Shown here: piece after piece, positions 1-10,783 of the stretch
Layout of the letters: each line of letters starts with the position of its first letter
Numbering within the stretch: position 1 is the stretch's first letter
Made by a program: the position numbers and the translations under genes
From: Apostichopus japonicus
Lineage: Eukaryota > Echinodermata > Holothuroidea > Aspidochirotida > Stichopodidae
Reading direction: 5' to 3'
DNA: 64,000 nt
NCBI RefSeq assembly: GCF_037975245.1
Contig: NC_092579.1
Location: 20,530,666-20,594,665, forward strand
The notes under the pieces: model-generated
What the model saw: the letters and a program-made list of their open reading frames with translations, nothing else
What the model was told of the DNA's origin: nothing
Databases searched by the model: none

Positions 1-578
1 AATGTTGCAGTGTTGTTTATGGTTGATTGTACAATGGTTAAATTACAAAAGATTTCAACATGATATGATATATTTATATATTTATATGTGCATCCGACTT
101 TCAGCATTTATGTCACAGCAGGTGCCACCAAGTTTTAAAATTGTCTAGTGTTTTCAAACAACATGTTGGGGTAATTGTTTATAAACTGTACCAGTCATGA
201 TATGCTTCAAACAAGTTTGACAACAGTATCAGCACTTTGAATTTACCCTGTTGCTGTTAGATTATGGATATGTTACTTTTGCCATATATTTGCTTCCGGT
301 GTAGCATGCTTGAAAGTACCGTGTAGTGTGGTAAACTTAAACCTCATAAAAGTTATCTCAACTGGCATGTCTCCAAATACAAACAATCTGCATTGATAAA
401 TACCAATTAAATTTCATGCCAGGCTGCAGATTTAACTAGGCTGTGATCATGTAGCCTGGTCTGCAGAAGAAATACTCTGCAATTGTTCATTTCATCAAGT
501 GAGTATATATTGAAGTTAGTTGGTACATAATTAAACATTGATAACTATGCATGACATTTGACCTCTGACCTCTTTCAG
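1..578 (+). other. FUCA intron, left part
   Basis: Intronic sequence upstream of the first in-window exon. I see no exon, repeat array or mobile element in it. Confidence 0.6.
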
Positions 579-712
579 CTGGTGATGACACCTCAGTTGA
601 GTGAAGTAGTCAATACTTACCAACCGGAGGTTATTTGGGCTGACGGCGACTGGGATGCCGGAAGTGAATATTGGAACTCGACACATTTCTTGGCTTGGCT
701 CTATAATGATAG
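579..712 (+). CDS. FUCA: FUCA exon with GH29 nucleophile
   Basis: Acceptor ...CTTTCAG at 572-578, donor GTTTGT at 713. It encodes [18 protein letters not shown] and then IWADGDW, whose second Asp-containing turn aligns with the catalytic nucleophile region of FUCA1. The YWNST sequon follows. The exon ends in phase 2 (AG), completed by C at 1906. Confidence 0.93.
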
Positions 713-3700
713 GTTTGTTTAAAGAAGTTGTTAAGAACATTGTTAAAACAGGGGAACCAAACTAAGAATTGTCATGTGTATTATCAAGCACACTGCACAG
801 GTTGGTAGGCTGAGGTTGTAAACTAGTTACCTCACATCACTGCACTCATGTTCCAAGTTCTAAGAGACTGACGATATCAAGACATCCATCTGTTTCTGCC
901 CCTCACACAGCCTTTAGTCAACAACGGAGGTTGCACAGTATTAAACCCACTCCTGTGGTTTCATTCTCTGGTTCTTGATTTCGGACAACATGAAATCATC
1001 AATCTGTTTCTGCCCCTCACACAGCATAGTCAAAACATTAATCTGTCAGTTTCCACCCCTCACACAGCATAGTCAAAACATTAATCTGTCTGTTTCCACC
1101 CCTCACACAGCATAGTCAAAACATTAATCTGACTTTTTCAGCCCCTCACACAGCATAGTCAAAACATTAAATCTGTCTGTTTCTGCCCCTCACACAGCAT
1201 AGTCAAAACATTAAATCTGTTTCTGCCCCTCACACAGCATAGTCAAAACATTAATCTTTGAGTTTCCACCCCTCACACAGCATAGTCAAAACATTAATCT
1301 GTCTGTTTCCACCCCTCACACAGCATAGTCAAACATTAATCTGTGAGTTTCCACCCCTCACACAGCATAGTCAAAACATTAATCTGACAGTTTCAGCCCC
1401 TCACACAGCATAGTCAAAACATTAATCTGTCAGTTTCAGCCCCTCACACAGCATAGTCAAACATTAATCTGTCTGTTTCCACCCCTCACACAGCATAGTC
1501 AAAGCATTAATCTGTCTGTTTCCACCCCTCACACAGCATAGTCAAAGCATTAATCTGTCAGTTTCAGCCCCTCACACAGCATAGTCAAACATTAATCTGT
1601 GAGTTTCCACCCCTCACACAGCATAGTCAAAACATTAATCTGACAGTTTCAGCCCCTCACACAGCATAGTCAAAACATTAATCTGACTGTTTCCACCCCT
1701 CACACAGCATAGTCAATCATTAATCTGACTGTTTCTGCCCTTCACACAGCATAGTCAAAACATTAATTATTTTTATGCACCTCACATTGCTTAGTCAAAA
1801 CAATTCTTTTTCTTCCCCTCACCCCAGCATAGTCAAAACATTGATTTGTTTTCTACTCTCATACAGCATGGTCCAAACATTTATTTTGTTTCTACTCTCA
1901 TACAGCCCAGTAAAGGATACAGTTGTCACAAACGATCGGTGGGGTAAGGAGGCTAGATGCACCCACGGTGGATTCTTCACTTGCGATGATCGTTACAATC
2001 CAGGTAAAATATACAAACTGAACTTTCTTCATAGATGTTGATCTTCAACAGACAATTCACATATAAATCATGTGTAGGGATCGTCCCAGTGCCTTGAAGG
2101 GATATATTATATCACACCTTATCGTTTTACGTTTATCTCTCAGAAAAGCATATTTATAACAATCAATCAATTATATAAAACATATCCGTTCAGATTGACC
2201 ACAGTTGAACTGTCTTGACGCAAATTGGAGCAACGATCTGGTATATAGACTCAATAGCTTAACACAAGAGGTGTACAAAGTTAACTTTACTACAAACTTA
2301 ATTTGCTTTATGATTATTTATCTTAACAACCAGTTTGTTAGAGCTTTACTTCTTCACTCTTGTTCCATCTTCCTTGTACTGGTCTTTGTCACTATGTATC
2401 ATTTATATAGAAATTCCATGACCAGAATACCAAATGTAACCGAATTCTGTACTGACAAACTTTCTGGTTTTACATCAGGTTGTATACAAATATCCATCGG
2501 TTAAGTTTTAATCATTGGTTCAGTTCTAGCTAGAGTTTGTCTGTGTGTTATGCGATGTTAGAGATTGCCAGCCCTCAGTCATCAAGAAAACAATAACAGA
2601 CCTCAGACATCAAGTTAACAATAACTGCCCTCAGTCATCAAGTTAACAATAACTGACCTCAGACATCAAGTTAACAATAACTGCCCTCAGTCATTAAGTA
2701 AACAATAACTGCCCTCAGTCTTCAAGTAAACAAAAACTGCCAGCACTCCTCAAGTAAACAAAAATCTGCCCTCAGTCATCAAGTAACAATAACTGCCAAC
2801 AGTCATCAAGTAAACAATTACTGCCCTCAATCATAATGTAAACAATAACTGCCCTCAGCCATCAAGTAAACAACTGCTATCAGCCATCAAGTAAACAAAA
2901 ACTTCCTTCAGTCATCAAGTAAACAATAACTGCCCTCAAGCAGTCATCAAGTGAACAATAACTGCCAGCAGTCATCAAGTAAACAGTAACTGCCCTCAAG
3001 CAGTCATCAAGTAAACAATAACTGCCCTCAGTCATCAAGTAAACAATAACAGCCCTCAGTCATCAAGTAAACAAAAACTGCCCTCAGTCATCAAGTAAAC
3101 AATAACTGCCCTCAGTCATCAAGTAAAAAATAACAGCCCTCAGTCATCAAGTAAACAATAACTGCCCTCAGTCATCAAGTAAACAATAACAGCCCTCAGT
3201 CATCAAGTAAACAATAACAGCCCTCAGTCATCAAGTAAACAATAACTGCCCTCAGTCATCAAGTAAACAATAACAGCCCTCAGTCATCAAGTAAACAATA
3301 ACTGCCCTCAGTCATCAAGTAAACAATAACTGCCCTCAAGCAGTCATCAAGTAAACAATAACTGCCCTCAGTCATCAAGTAAACAATAACTGCCTTACAG
3401 CTCAGGCATTCTAACTATCTCTTTAATCGTCCACTCTGGATGGTTCAAGCAATTGCTACTCTCCTCAACATATGCTATGTTTTAAGATCACCAACACAGG
3501 CCAAAAATAGTCTATAAAGTCAAATAATTATCACTTATATTCAATTTTAGCAAACCTTTCTCCCCCCCACTCTCAAAATATATTTCCTTTTTGAGATATT
3601 TTTATGTCTACAGACTCTAGCACGGTCTCCCAATAATCTGGGTATAATTCAGAGACTCCTAAGAATCTTCTTGTTTTTTTAAAACTTCTAGAAAGGTTAA

Positions 3701-6700
3701 ATATGCTATTAAATATGGGACAAAAAAAAAGGTGACCTCTAAACATTTCTAAAGCCAAACTGTGGCAAGGTGAGGAAAAGCATTGTCCAATATGACTCTG
3801 TCCAATATCACATCTCTCCAACTTGTTGCCCTGTTCATGAAATATGCATTAAGATCTTTCCATGTAATACAAAACAAGAAGTAGAAGAAGAATGAGAAAA
3901 ACAAGCAAGAGATACCTTTTATACCAAACTTTTTTATTCCCAGGACTCTATGTCCCCATTGAGCAGGCCTAAAGAATTTCTGCCTCTGCCAAAAGTTTTG
4001 AACATCTGATATATTTGTTACTTGCGGCGGCCATTCAGTTGCTGCCCACTCACAATTTGAGTTAATGCAATGAGGAATTTTACCCCTTATGAAATTTTTC
4101 ATCAAAGTAAGAGATGTTTTTTCCAGAGTTGAAGTTGCATTAATCACGGAGGGCACAAGCACGGGGAAATCTATCTTCATCACACTCGTTTCCGCTTTAC
4201 TTTCACCAAGTAATCGATCGAATAATTCACTATACCTGGGAAAATAATCTTTTGGAAATCTTCCCACTCCCGTAGAAACTCTTACTTTCATTCTGCAACA
4301 ATTTTCAAAGAATCAGGAGGGAAAAAAAAAACCTGTTTCGTACATGTACAGACTGTTTATGTTCTGCAAACAGCCTGTGAGGGTAGGCCTACATGTGATG
4401 GGGGTAAAGATTTTCAGAATTTGATTTTTGTGTGGATGATGTAACAAATGCCTTCATTTCTGTCTGTAAAATTCTTTCTTTCTTTCTAGGCCACTTGGTC
4501 AAACATAAATGGGAGAACTGCATGACCATTGATAAATTATCCTGGGGTTATCGACGTGACGCCACTTTGAAAGATTACTTCACCATCGAGGAACTCATCA
4601 AAACTCTCATGGAGACCATCAGGTGAGCTTGCAATATAAATGGTGGCAACGTTGAATTACAAAACTGTGAGATGGAAGCTTGACCAAGCTCATTTCAGTA
4701 ATTACACCATGATGATAGCAAACTTAAAGGCATTGAAGACTCGCCCCCAAACCGTGTGCCGCCCTGTGAAAAAAGTTAACTTTCCGTTGCTTGCTAGTGA
4801 AGTTTTTCTCTTGTCGCTACAAAATGCAGACAGTAATGAAACTTGATACCTTGTTATCTTGAGCTGTATCGTTTATACACTGTGCTGTGGGTATTGACCG
4901 CAGCTGTATGTACTGACTGTACACTATAGTGTCTAATTACCGACGGTAGCAAGCTGTGTGTGTATTTTCTGGGATCGATGGTGGTGTCTAACACTTCTGT
5001 TACACCTCATTCGAAGCTAGGTCAGATTACAGGCATTAGACGTTTCTTTTTGCACGAGTCTTCACACCCTTTAAGGGAGAAGCTAGCGTTATGCAACTCT
5101 GCTTTATCAGTAAGAAAGAAGAAAGAAAGGAAGGAAGGTTTAGTCCCATTTTAGCGCAATTTTCTAACAGCTGTAATGAAGCAAGTTTGTCATGGCGTTA
5201 GGATTCTATGTCCATCTGTTTTTCGAGATGTCAAAGGTCACATGGGAATGTTAAGAAGTGAGAGTATAATGTGATAAGTGTTACTGGGATTAACTATGGT
5301 ATGTTATCAATAGAAATACAAAAAAAAGTATATCAATATTAGAGTTTCAAAGTTTTCTCTGTATTAAAGCCCAGTAATATCTCAAAGAAATACCAATACA
5401 AATGGTCAGTGCGATTTATACCGTCATTGGAAACAATCACCTTTGGAAGTAGGAAATGCATGACAGTTAACTCACAGAGAATAATGAGTCCAATATTTGG
5501 AACTTGCTTCAAGTCTTGCCTGCACTTAATGGGCAGAATCACATGTTGAAACGAAAAGCGGTTTCTTCAAACAAGAGGAAATTTGCTTTGTTCATGACGT
5601 CAACTCGTGCATGTGACAGAAAAGTCCTGTGATCACGTTTATAAATATAATTAAGATAAAGGCTGGAAAAACAATCTGGATCAATATTTTAAATGTTTTC
5701 TCTTTGAGATATGTAAGAAGGCTGCCATTTTCCATGTTTTCTTATGTCATATAAAGATTGACAGTTGAAATGGACATGTTTTTTCCTTTTGTTTTCCTTT
5801 TCGTATTTAGCGGAAAATGAACTGTATTTTCAATGAAAACTGTGGTTTTTACGTTCTAAATGTCTACTAGCAGCAAAATACATGTGCCTTTTTATTTTTC
5901 TACTGACAAGTGGTGAATTCCACTGGCATTTAGCCAGTAAATAGCCTGAATTCAGAGAATTCTCAGTCTAGAACATGATTAGGTTGCCAGGACAAAAGAG
6001 TCATTCCCCTCAGAGGAATCAACATTGTCATATTGTTTCTCCGACAGCTGCGGTGGGAATTTATTGATGAATGTTGGTCCAACACATGATGGTCGCATAG
6101 CCCCCATTTTTGAAGAACGGCTACGTGACATGGGCAAGTGGCTTTCTGTAAATGGGGAGGCTGTCTACTCAACCAAGCCTTGGCAGCATCAAAATGACAC
6201 TCTTACTCGTGGAGTTTGGTAAGAAAAACCAAGAAACAGTTTTCTTCTTGTGGTCAAGTAGGTATGTCTCGTACAAGACATGGAAGGAGATTTCTAACCC
6301 TTTGCTTTGAGAAGGGCATGCTATGAAAAGTGCCCCTTACAGATCTCGTTTTAGTCAAAGTGTTCATCCAAACATTGCAATACAGTAACAATTGATGGAA
6401 ATGCCATACAGATGTGTATTGTGATACCATAACAATCGATGGAACTTTTATTAGATGTACATAACATGAAATATTCTTCTTTTTGGGTCTATTGGATGGT
6501 GACAGCTATCATCTCCTTCTCTGAAACATTATAGTTTACTTTGACTTAGATTTAATTAGCACTTACTTGCAGGATATTTAGTGGCTACTACAATCTTCAT
6601 TGATGTAACTTGTTTGATTTTTTATTGCCAGCGAGTAGAGTTATATCCCTCTGAGAATATTTACTTGAAATTGTTCTGAAACATTGGCATTAACTGAGCA

Positions 6701-7492
6701 ATTGACACTATGATGGGTATGATAACTTGGATTATGGAAAATGTAACAAACCACAGTGACTACAAATGATGGAAGATAAAATAACATCTCTTGTATACTA
6801 GACTAGTCTAGGTTCAATTAAAATGATCTTTATTATCTGCAGACCACTTGTTTTTAATATATTTCTCATTGAGAAGCATCGTTTATATCAGAGTATGTTT
6901 CAAAAGCTGCAGTAAAAGTTTTTTAATCATATGCTGTGAAGAGCAGTTCCTCAAGATTGTGATCTCCAAATATGTTCAAATGACAGATAGAGAGAAATCG
7001 TTATTGGTCTCAAATTGCACAAGAAGAAGTTCTTCGATTTGGTATCAAATAACAGATAGTTTGTGCTAGTATAGTGTTACTAGCACAAACTATCTGTTAT
7101 TTGAAAGTTATTTTTAGTGTCTGTCTTCCCATGAAGGTAACTTTAATAAGTTATGTGGTTTCCTTTTCCAGAGATTCACTCTTTGGGTTTACATACTCTC
7201 ACCTCTCATGTTCTTATCTTATCTCTTCCTGCGCAGGTATACGAGCAAAACTGGCCCGTCAAACACATATGTCTATGCGACCATGTTGAAGTGGCCAAAA
7301 GCTAACACTTTAAAACTGATGGGTGTTAAATCCAACAAAATTCGGCAGTTACAGATGTTAGGCTACTCGGAGAATGTCAAATGGGTTGAAAGTGCCAGTG
7401 GGGGAATTGTGGTGACCCTCCCTACCTTCAGTCCCGCAGAGGTGCCATGCCAGTGGGCGTGGGTGCTGAAGTTTACTCTACCACTTCAGTAA
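579..7492 (+). CDS. FUCA: alpha-L-fucosidase (GH29), 3' part of gene, five exons
   Basis: Lysosomal or secreted glycosidase that removes alpha-L-fucose from glycoproteins and glycolipids. Coding exons: 579-712, 1906-2003, 4490-4622, 6048-6218 and 7237-7492, all with AG/GT borders and matching phases (2,1,2,2), giving 263 residues plus TAA at 7490-7492. The protein follows the C-terminal half of animal FUCA1/FUCA2: the IWADGDW segment carries the Asp that is the GH29 nucleophile by family comparison, followed by a YWNST sequon, [26 protein letters not shown], and a C-terminal beta domain beginning WYTSK. The N-terminal signal peptide and first part of the barrel lie left of the window. Introns hold two minisatellites and an inverted-repeat element. 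FUCA1 versus FUCA2 cannot be decided from this half. Confidence 0.95.
893..1905 (+). repeat. 43-bp minisatellite made of splice-acceptor-like units
   Basis: About 18 well-kept units of 42-44 bp, core CCCCTCACACAGCATAGTC followed by AAAACATTAATCTG and a pyrimidine stretch, from about 996 to 1770. Degenerate units flank it on both sides. Each unit contains a pyrimidine tract followed by CACACAG. The last decayed units (TACTCTCATACAG twice, at about 1853-1905) include the real acceptor of the exon at 1906. Confidence 0.95.
1906..2003 (+). CDS. FUCA: FUCA exon (NDRWG segment)
   Basis: Acceptor TCATACAG ends at 1905 and donor GTAAAA starts at 2004. Encodes [17 protein letters not shown] and a Cys-rich [14 protein letters not shown] stretch, as in animal fucosidases. 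Its acceptor is the last, decayed unit of the 43-bp minisatellite just upstream. Confidence 0.93.
2566..3405 (+). repeat. 28-bp minisatellite in FUCA intron
   Basis: About 30 head-to-tail units with consensus TAACTGCCCTCAGTCATC followed by AAGTAAACAA. Some units have an extra AAGCAG insertion, and others read AACAGACC or TTAACA. The array becomes more uniform towards its 3' end. It has no direct-repeat-plus-unique-spacer pattern. Confidence 0.95.
3573..4310 (-). other. unexplained open stretch on the minus strand inside a FUCA intron
   Basis: A 180-codon frame runs from 4291 to 3749, starting [17 protein letters not shown], with an overlapping second frame down to 3573. The first 115 or so residues have mixed composition unlike simple intron sequence. 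Residues 125-145 are a phenylalanine-rich hydrophobic run caused by a local A/T tract. I recognise no family. It could be a gene fragment, a transposon relic or chance. Confidence 0.3.
4490..4622 (+). CDS. FUCA: FUCA exon (SWGYRRD segment)
   Basis: Acceptor TCTTTCTAG, donor GTGAGC. Encodes [19 protein letters not shown], then a helix ending LMETI. The family-typical WE.C.SID.SWGYR pattern is clear. Confidence 0.94.
4724..5074 (+). mobile_element. inverted-repeat element, TTAA-ended family, copy 1
   Basis: 351 bp. Left end TTAAAGGCATTGAAGACTCG; right end CGAGTCTTCACACCCTTTAA, so the termini form an imperfect inverted repeat with TTAA on both sides. Internal landmarks shared by all copies: AAAAAGTTAACTTTCCGTTG, AATGCAGACAGTAATGAAA, GTGTCTAATTACCGACGG. 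No coding capacity; it behaves like a MITE. A TTAA target duplication would suit piggyBac-like or Kolobok-like elements, but the superfamily is not established. Confidence 0.85.
6048..6218 (+). CDS. FUCA: FUCA exon ([14 protein letters not shown] segment)
   Basis: Acceptor CTCCGACAG, donor GTAAGA at 6219. Encodes the strongly conserved end of the catalytic barrel ([20 protein letters not shown]) and the linker [17 protein letters not shown]. Confidence 0.95.
7045..7104. repeat. perfect 27-bp hairpin with 6-nt loop
   Basis: Left arm 7045-7071 and right arm 7078-7104 are exact reverse complements (arm core AACAGATAGTTTGTGCTAGT) around the loop TAGTGT. It lies in the last FUCA intron, 132 bp before the terminal exon. 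Confidence 0.97.
7237..7492 (+). CDS. FUCA: FUCA terminal exon (C-terminal beta domain)
   Basis: Acceptor CTGCGCAG ends at 7236. The first base completes Trp, then [19 protein letters not shown] and the beta-rich C-terminus to TAA. Matches the position of the last exon in other animal FUCA genes. Confidence 0.92.
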
Positions 7493-8100
7493 CTAGGAAC
7501 TACATAACTAGGGTAATCTACTCATGATTTGAGAAAGGTAATATACAGCTTTGTGATTGGCTGTTCAGAGTTTGATTGGGTTGGGGGATAGATAACAGAC
7601 AAAAGCATAGTAAAGATGGAGGCATGTTTCTCCAATTTAACTTTCCAACAAGGTGTTCCCATAATGCTTCTAGCAGATGGCTTGATGTAGTGCTAGGGAA
7701 TTTGTTAATGGTGGCGCTATTGGTATGGGGTAATGGTATAATGGTTATAGGACTAAAATCATAGATGGTACTGTGATATACAGATACGAAACAAGGTGAA
7801 CCACCAAAGTAGCCTTATCTTCTAATTTTGCTGTTGAATTAATGCAATACATATTTAATAATTATGCAATATTTATTTATTATTATGCAATTATTTAATT
7901 ATGCAATCATAATTCAATGCAATAATTATTTAAGTGAAAATAATATGTTCACCCAGAGAATACAGACATTAGAATTAGGTTCTATTGCTCAGTTTTGACG
8001 AGATTGAATGGTGTTCTTTTCATTAGCAAAATACATTTTTGGAATAAAATGTGTAATATCACACAGAGACTCCACAATAAATTGTGATTTTTTTTTGGAA
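7493..8100 (+). other. FUCA 3' untranslated region and downstream AT-rich DNA
   Basis: Follows the stop codon. A canonical AATAAA at 8043-8048 is the most likely poly(A) signal; a second AATAAA lies near 8083. Around 7845-7930 the decamer ATTATGCAAT and close variants recur about five times. The transcript end is inferred. Confidence 0.5.
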
Positions 8101-8910
8101 GAAAGTTCATAACATCATATGTATGATACAATTAACATCATTATTGCTATTGAGGGTGAAGGAGGGGGGGGGGGTATTTTCGTAATCAGAAATTATCGCT
8201 TGGGAAGGTAGTTGTTGATCTTTAGCTGATGTCAACACTATTTTTTACACTTTTTACACCGTAGTTTTTACACTTTATACAAATATCATGATATTATGTC
8301 TCTGTTATTATAGTAATTATTCTTATCAAACATGAAAAGTGGATTTTGTTCTCATGTTCGGACCTTGAGGGATGATTTGTATTCCATTTGCATTTATATT
8401 TTAATAAGTAAGTAGATAATTGCAATGACAGAAGTTAAAAATTATTGATGAAGTTAAAGTTGGTCAGAATAATAATTCTGAAATGCTTGTGGTGAAATAT
8501 ATGACAATGTATTATCTCAATGTAGAAAAGTTTGAGGGCATTCTGCTTATTCTTCAAGAACAACAAAGTAGCCACTTTGGTCAGTTATGAAGAATATGCG
8601 AGCTCAAAAGATTACTGGATAATGTCTAAGTAAAAAGGAAACCTAACAATCATTAATTTATATGATGGAGATTATTGTGATCGGGACTGTGAGGGGGATG
8701 GGGAGGGGGGCAGAGGGGGGTTCATGGTAAACAACTCCTGTTGATGGAACTCAGATATGTCTTATGTTAAAGGAGTTATGAAAGACTGAGAAACAGAAAC
8801 ATATTCCTGGAGAATATTAAATATGATTTAATACTCAATATACTAACTTGGATGAAAAAGGGTTTATAAGCCGTTTCAATAACGGAGGGTGATTAACAAA
8901 GGAGACAATA
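8101..8910. other. intergenic AT-rich DNA without recognised gene
   Basis: Contains an 11-bp G run near 8164 and G-rich patches near 8690-8720. I see no exon or mobile-element ends. Confidence 0.6.
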
Positions 8911-9767
8911 TGGTTATAGAAAATGACAAGTATTGATCATTGGTTATACAAAATGACAAGTATTGATCAATGGTTATAGAAAATGACAAGTATTGATCAT
9001 TTTTTATAGAAAATGACAAGTATTGATCAATAGTTATAGAAAATAAAAAGTATTGATCAATAGTTATAGAAAATGACAAGTATTGATCAATGGTTATACA
9101 AAATGACAAGTATTGATCAATAGTTATAGAAAATAAATAGAATTGATAATTGGTTATAGAAAATGACAAGTATTGATCAATGGTTATACAAAATGACAAG
9201 TAGTGATCATTGGTTGTACAAAATGACAAGTATTGATCATTGGTTATACAAAATGACAAGTATTGATCAATGGTTATAGAAAATGACAAGTATTGATCAT
9301 TTTTTATAGAAAATGACAAGTATTGATCAATAGTTATAGAAAATAAAAAGTATTGATCAATAGTTATAGAAAATGACAAGTATTGATCAATGGTTATACA
9401 AAATGACAAGTATTGATCAATAGTTATAGAAAATAAATAGAATTGATAATTGGTTATAGAAAATGACAAGTATTGATCAATGGTTATACAAAATGACAAG
9501 TATTGATCAACAGTTATAGAAAATAAATAGAATTGATAATTGGTTATAGAAAATGACAAGTATTGATCATTGGTTATAGAAAATGACAAGTATTGATCAA
9601 TGGTTATAGAAAATGGCAAGTATTGATCAATGGTTATAGAAAATGAAAATAATTGATTATTGGTTATACAAAATGACAAGTATTGATAATTGGTTATAGA
9701 AAATGAAAAGTATTGATCAATCGTTACAGAAAATGAAAAGTATTGATCATTGGTTATAGAAAATGAG
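8911..9767. repeat. 30-bp minisatellite with 300-bp higher-order repeat
   Basis: About 29 units of TGGTTATAGAAAATGACAAG plus TATTGATCAA, differing at fixed positions (ATAGA/ATACA, GATCAA/GATCAT, GACAAG/AAATAG). The variant order beginning at 8971 recurs at 9271, so blocks of ten units (300 bp) have been duplicated. Because 30 is divisible by three, the minus strand stays open for 267 codons of a decapeptide like SITIDQYLSF; this is a by-product of the repeat. Confidence 0.95.
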
Positions 9768-9943
9768 ATTTATGGTGTCACCTTTCAGTGATCTCATGTA
9801 CATTCTAGTTTACCTCATTCATTGATGTTTCTGGTTTACGATTGCTTCTTATCTTTCGATGGTTTCTACAATTCTTTGGGTTTATCAACTCATTAAGTAA
9901 ACAATTAATCCCCCAAGACGGTTTTAAGTTATTTTGTTTCTAA

Positions 9944-10414
9944 CATAGGCGTAGGAGCCTAATTTGATTTGGGGGGGCTGTAACGACTTGCCCGAAAATA
10001 TAACCAACATTTTTCGCGCGCTCCGTGCACACTCGACATCTTAATGTACATATCATATAGGCATTCATTGGTAATTACGTCACATGCAAATAACCGATAA
10101 ATGCCTATATGATATGCACATTAAGACGTTGAATGCGCGCGTAACTATTGGGGAAGTCGTTACAATAATAATAGTAATAATAATATCAGTTTAACCATTG
10201 AAAAACTCATTGCAAATTTTTCTCCTTTCATTAGGTGCCCGAAAAATTATCAGCATATTGCCCGAATTTTCACAAACAAAATTGAAAAACACACTGCAAA
10301 TTTTTCTTCTTTCAGTAGGTACCCGAAAAATTATCAGCATATTGCCCAAATTTTCACAAAAATTTTTGGTTGGGGGCTGCAGCCCCCCCCCCCCCCCCGC
10401 CTCCTACGCCTATG
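9944..10414. mobile_element. hAT-like non-autonomous element with 8-bp target duplication
   Basis: 471 bp. Termini CATAGGCGTAGGAG and CTCCTACGCCTATG are exact inverted repeats of 14 bp. Both sides are flanked by GTTTCTAA (9936-9943 and 10415-10422), an 8-bp target duplication. Inside are a second nested inverted repeat (TGTAACGACTT near 9979 with AAGTCGTTACA near 10155; CATATCATATAGGCATT with AATGCCTATATGATATG) and a tandem duplication at about 10195-10365. No transposase. The 8-bp duplication and CA-start termini fit hAT; the assignment is inferred. Confidence 0.9.
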
Positions 10415-10783
10415 GTTTCTAATATGCGTGCTGCTGCTTGAAATATGCTTTGCTGCTGCTTGACGGTATTACCTTTGTAATTATTTAATTATTTATTAAT
10501 TATTTATTCAGTGCAGGCATAGGAGCTGAGGAAAGCAATTTTCCATGGGAGAGGCATGGGCAGGCCTGGGAACATCTTGCAACTGAATAATGCAAATGGT
10601 TCATTTTAATAGTTAACTTAGAACAGCTAGTGTAGACTTTAATTTTATATTACAAGAAATTTGTTATTTTACTCAGTACTATGTATGGTGTGGGGTCTCA
10701 TATTTGAAGTAAGGAAACATGTTTTGTCTTTGTTGTTGTTCATTTGATTAATGTTACACATCGTTATGTGTAGCAGTTTATAA

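Noticed and set aside
893-3405. CRISPR-like arrays
   Set aside because: Units are head-to-tail without unique spacers, and the DNA is animal, with introns and LINEs.
8876-9679. 267-codon minus-strand gene
   Set aside because: Entirely the 30-bp satellite; no splice, start or composition evidence of a real protein.
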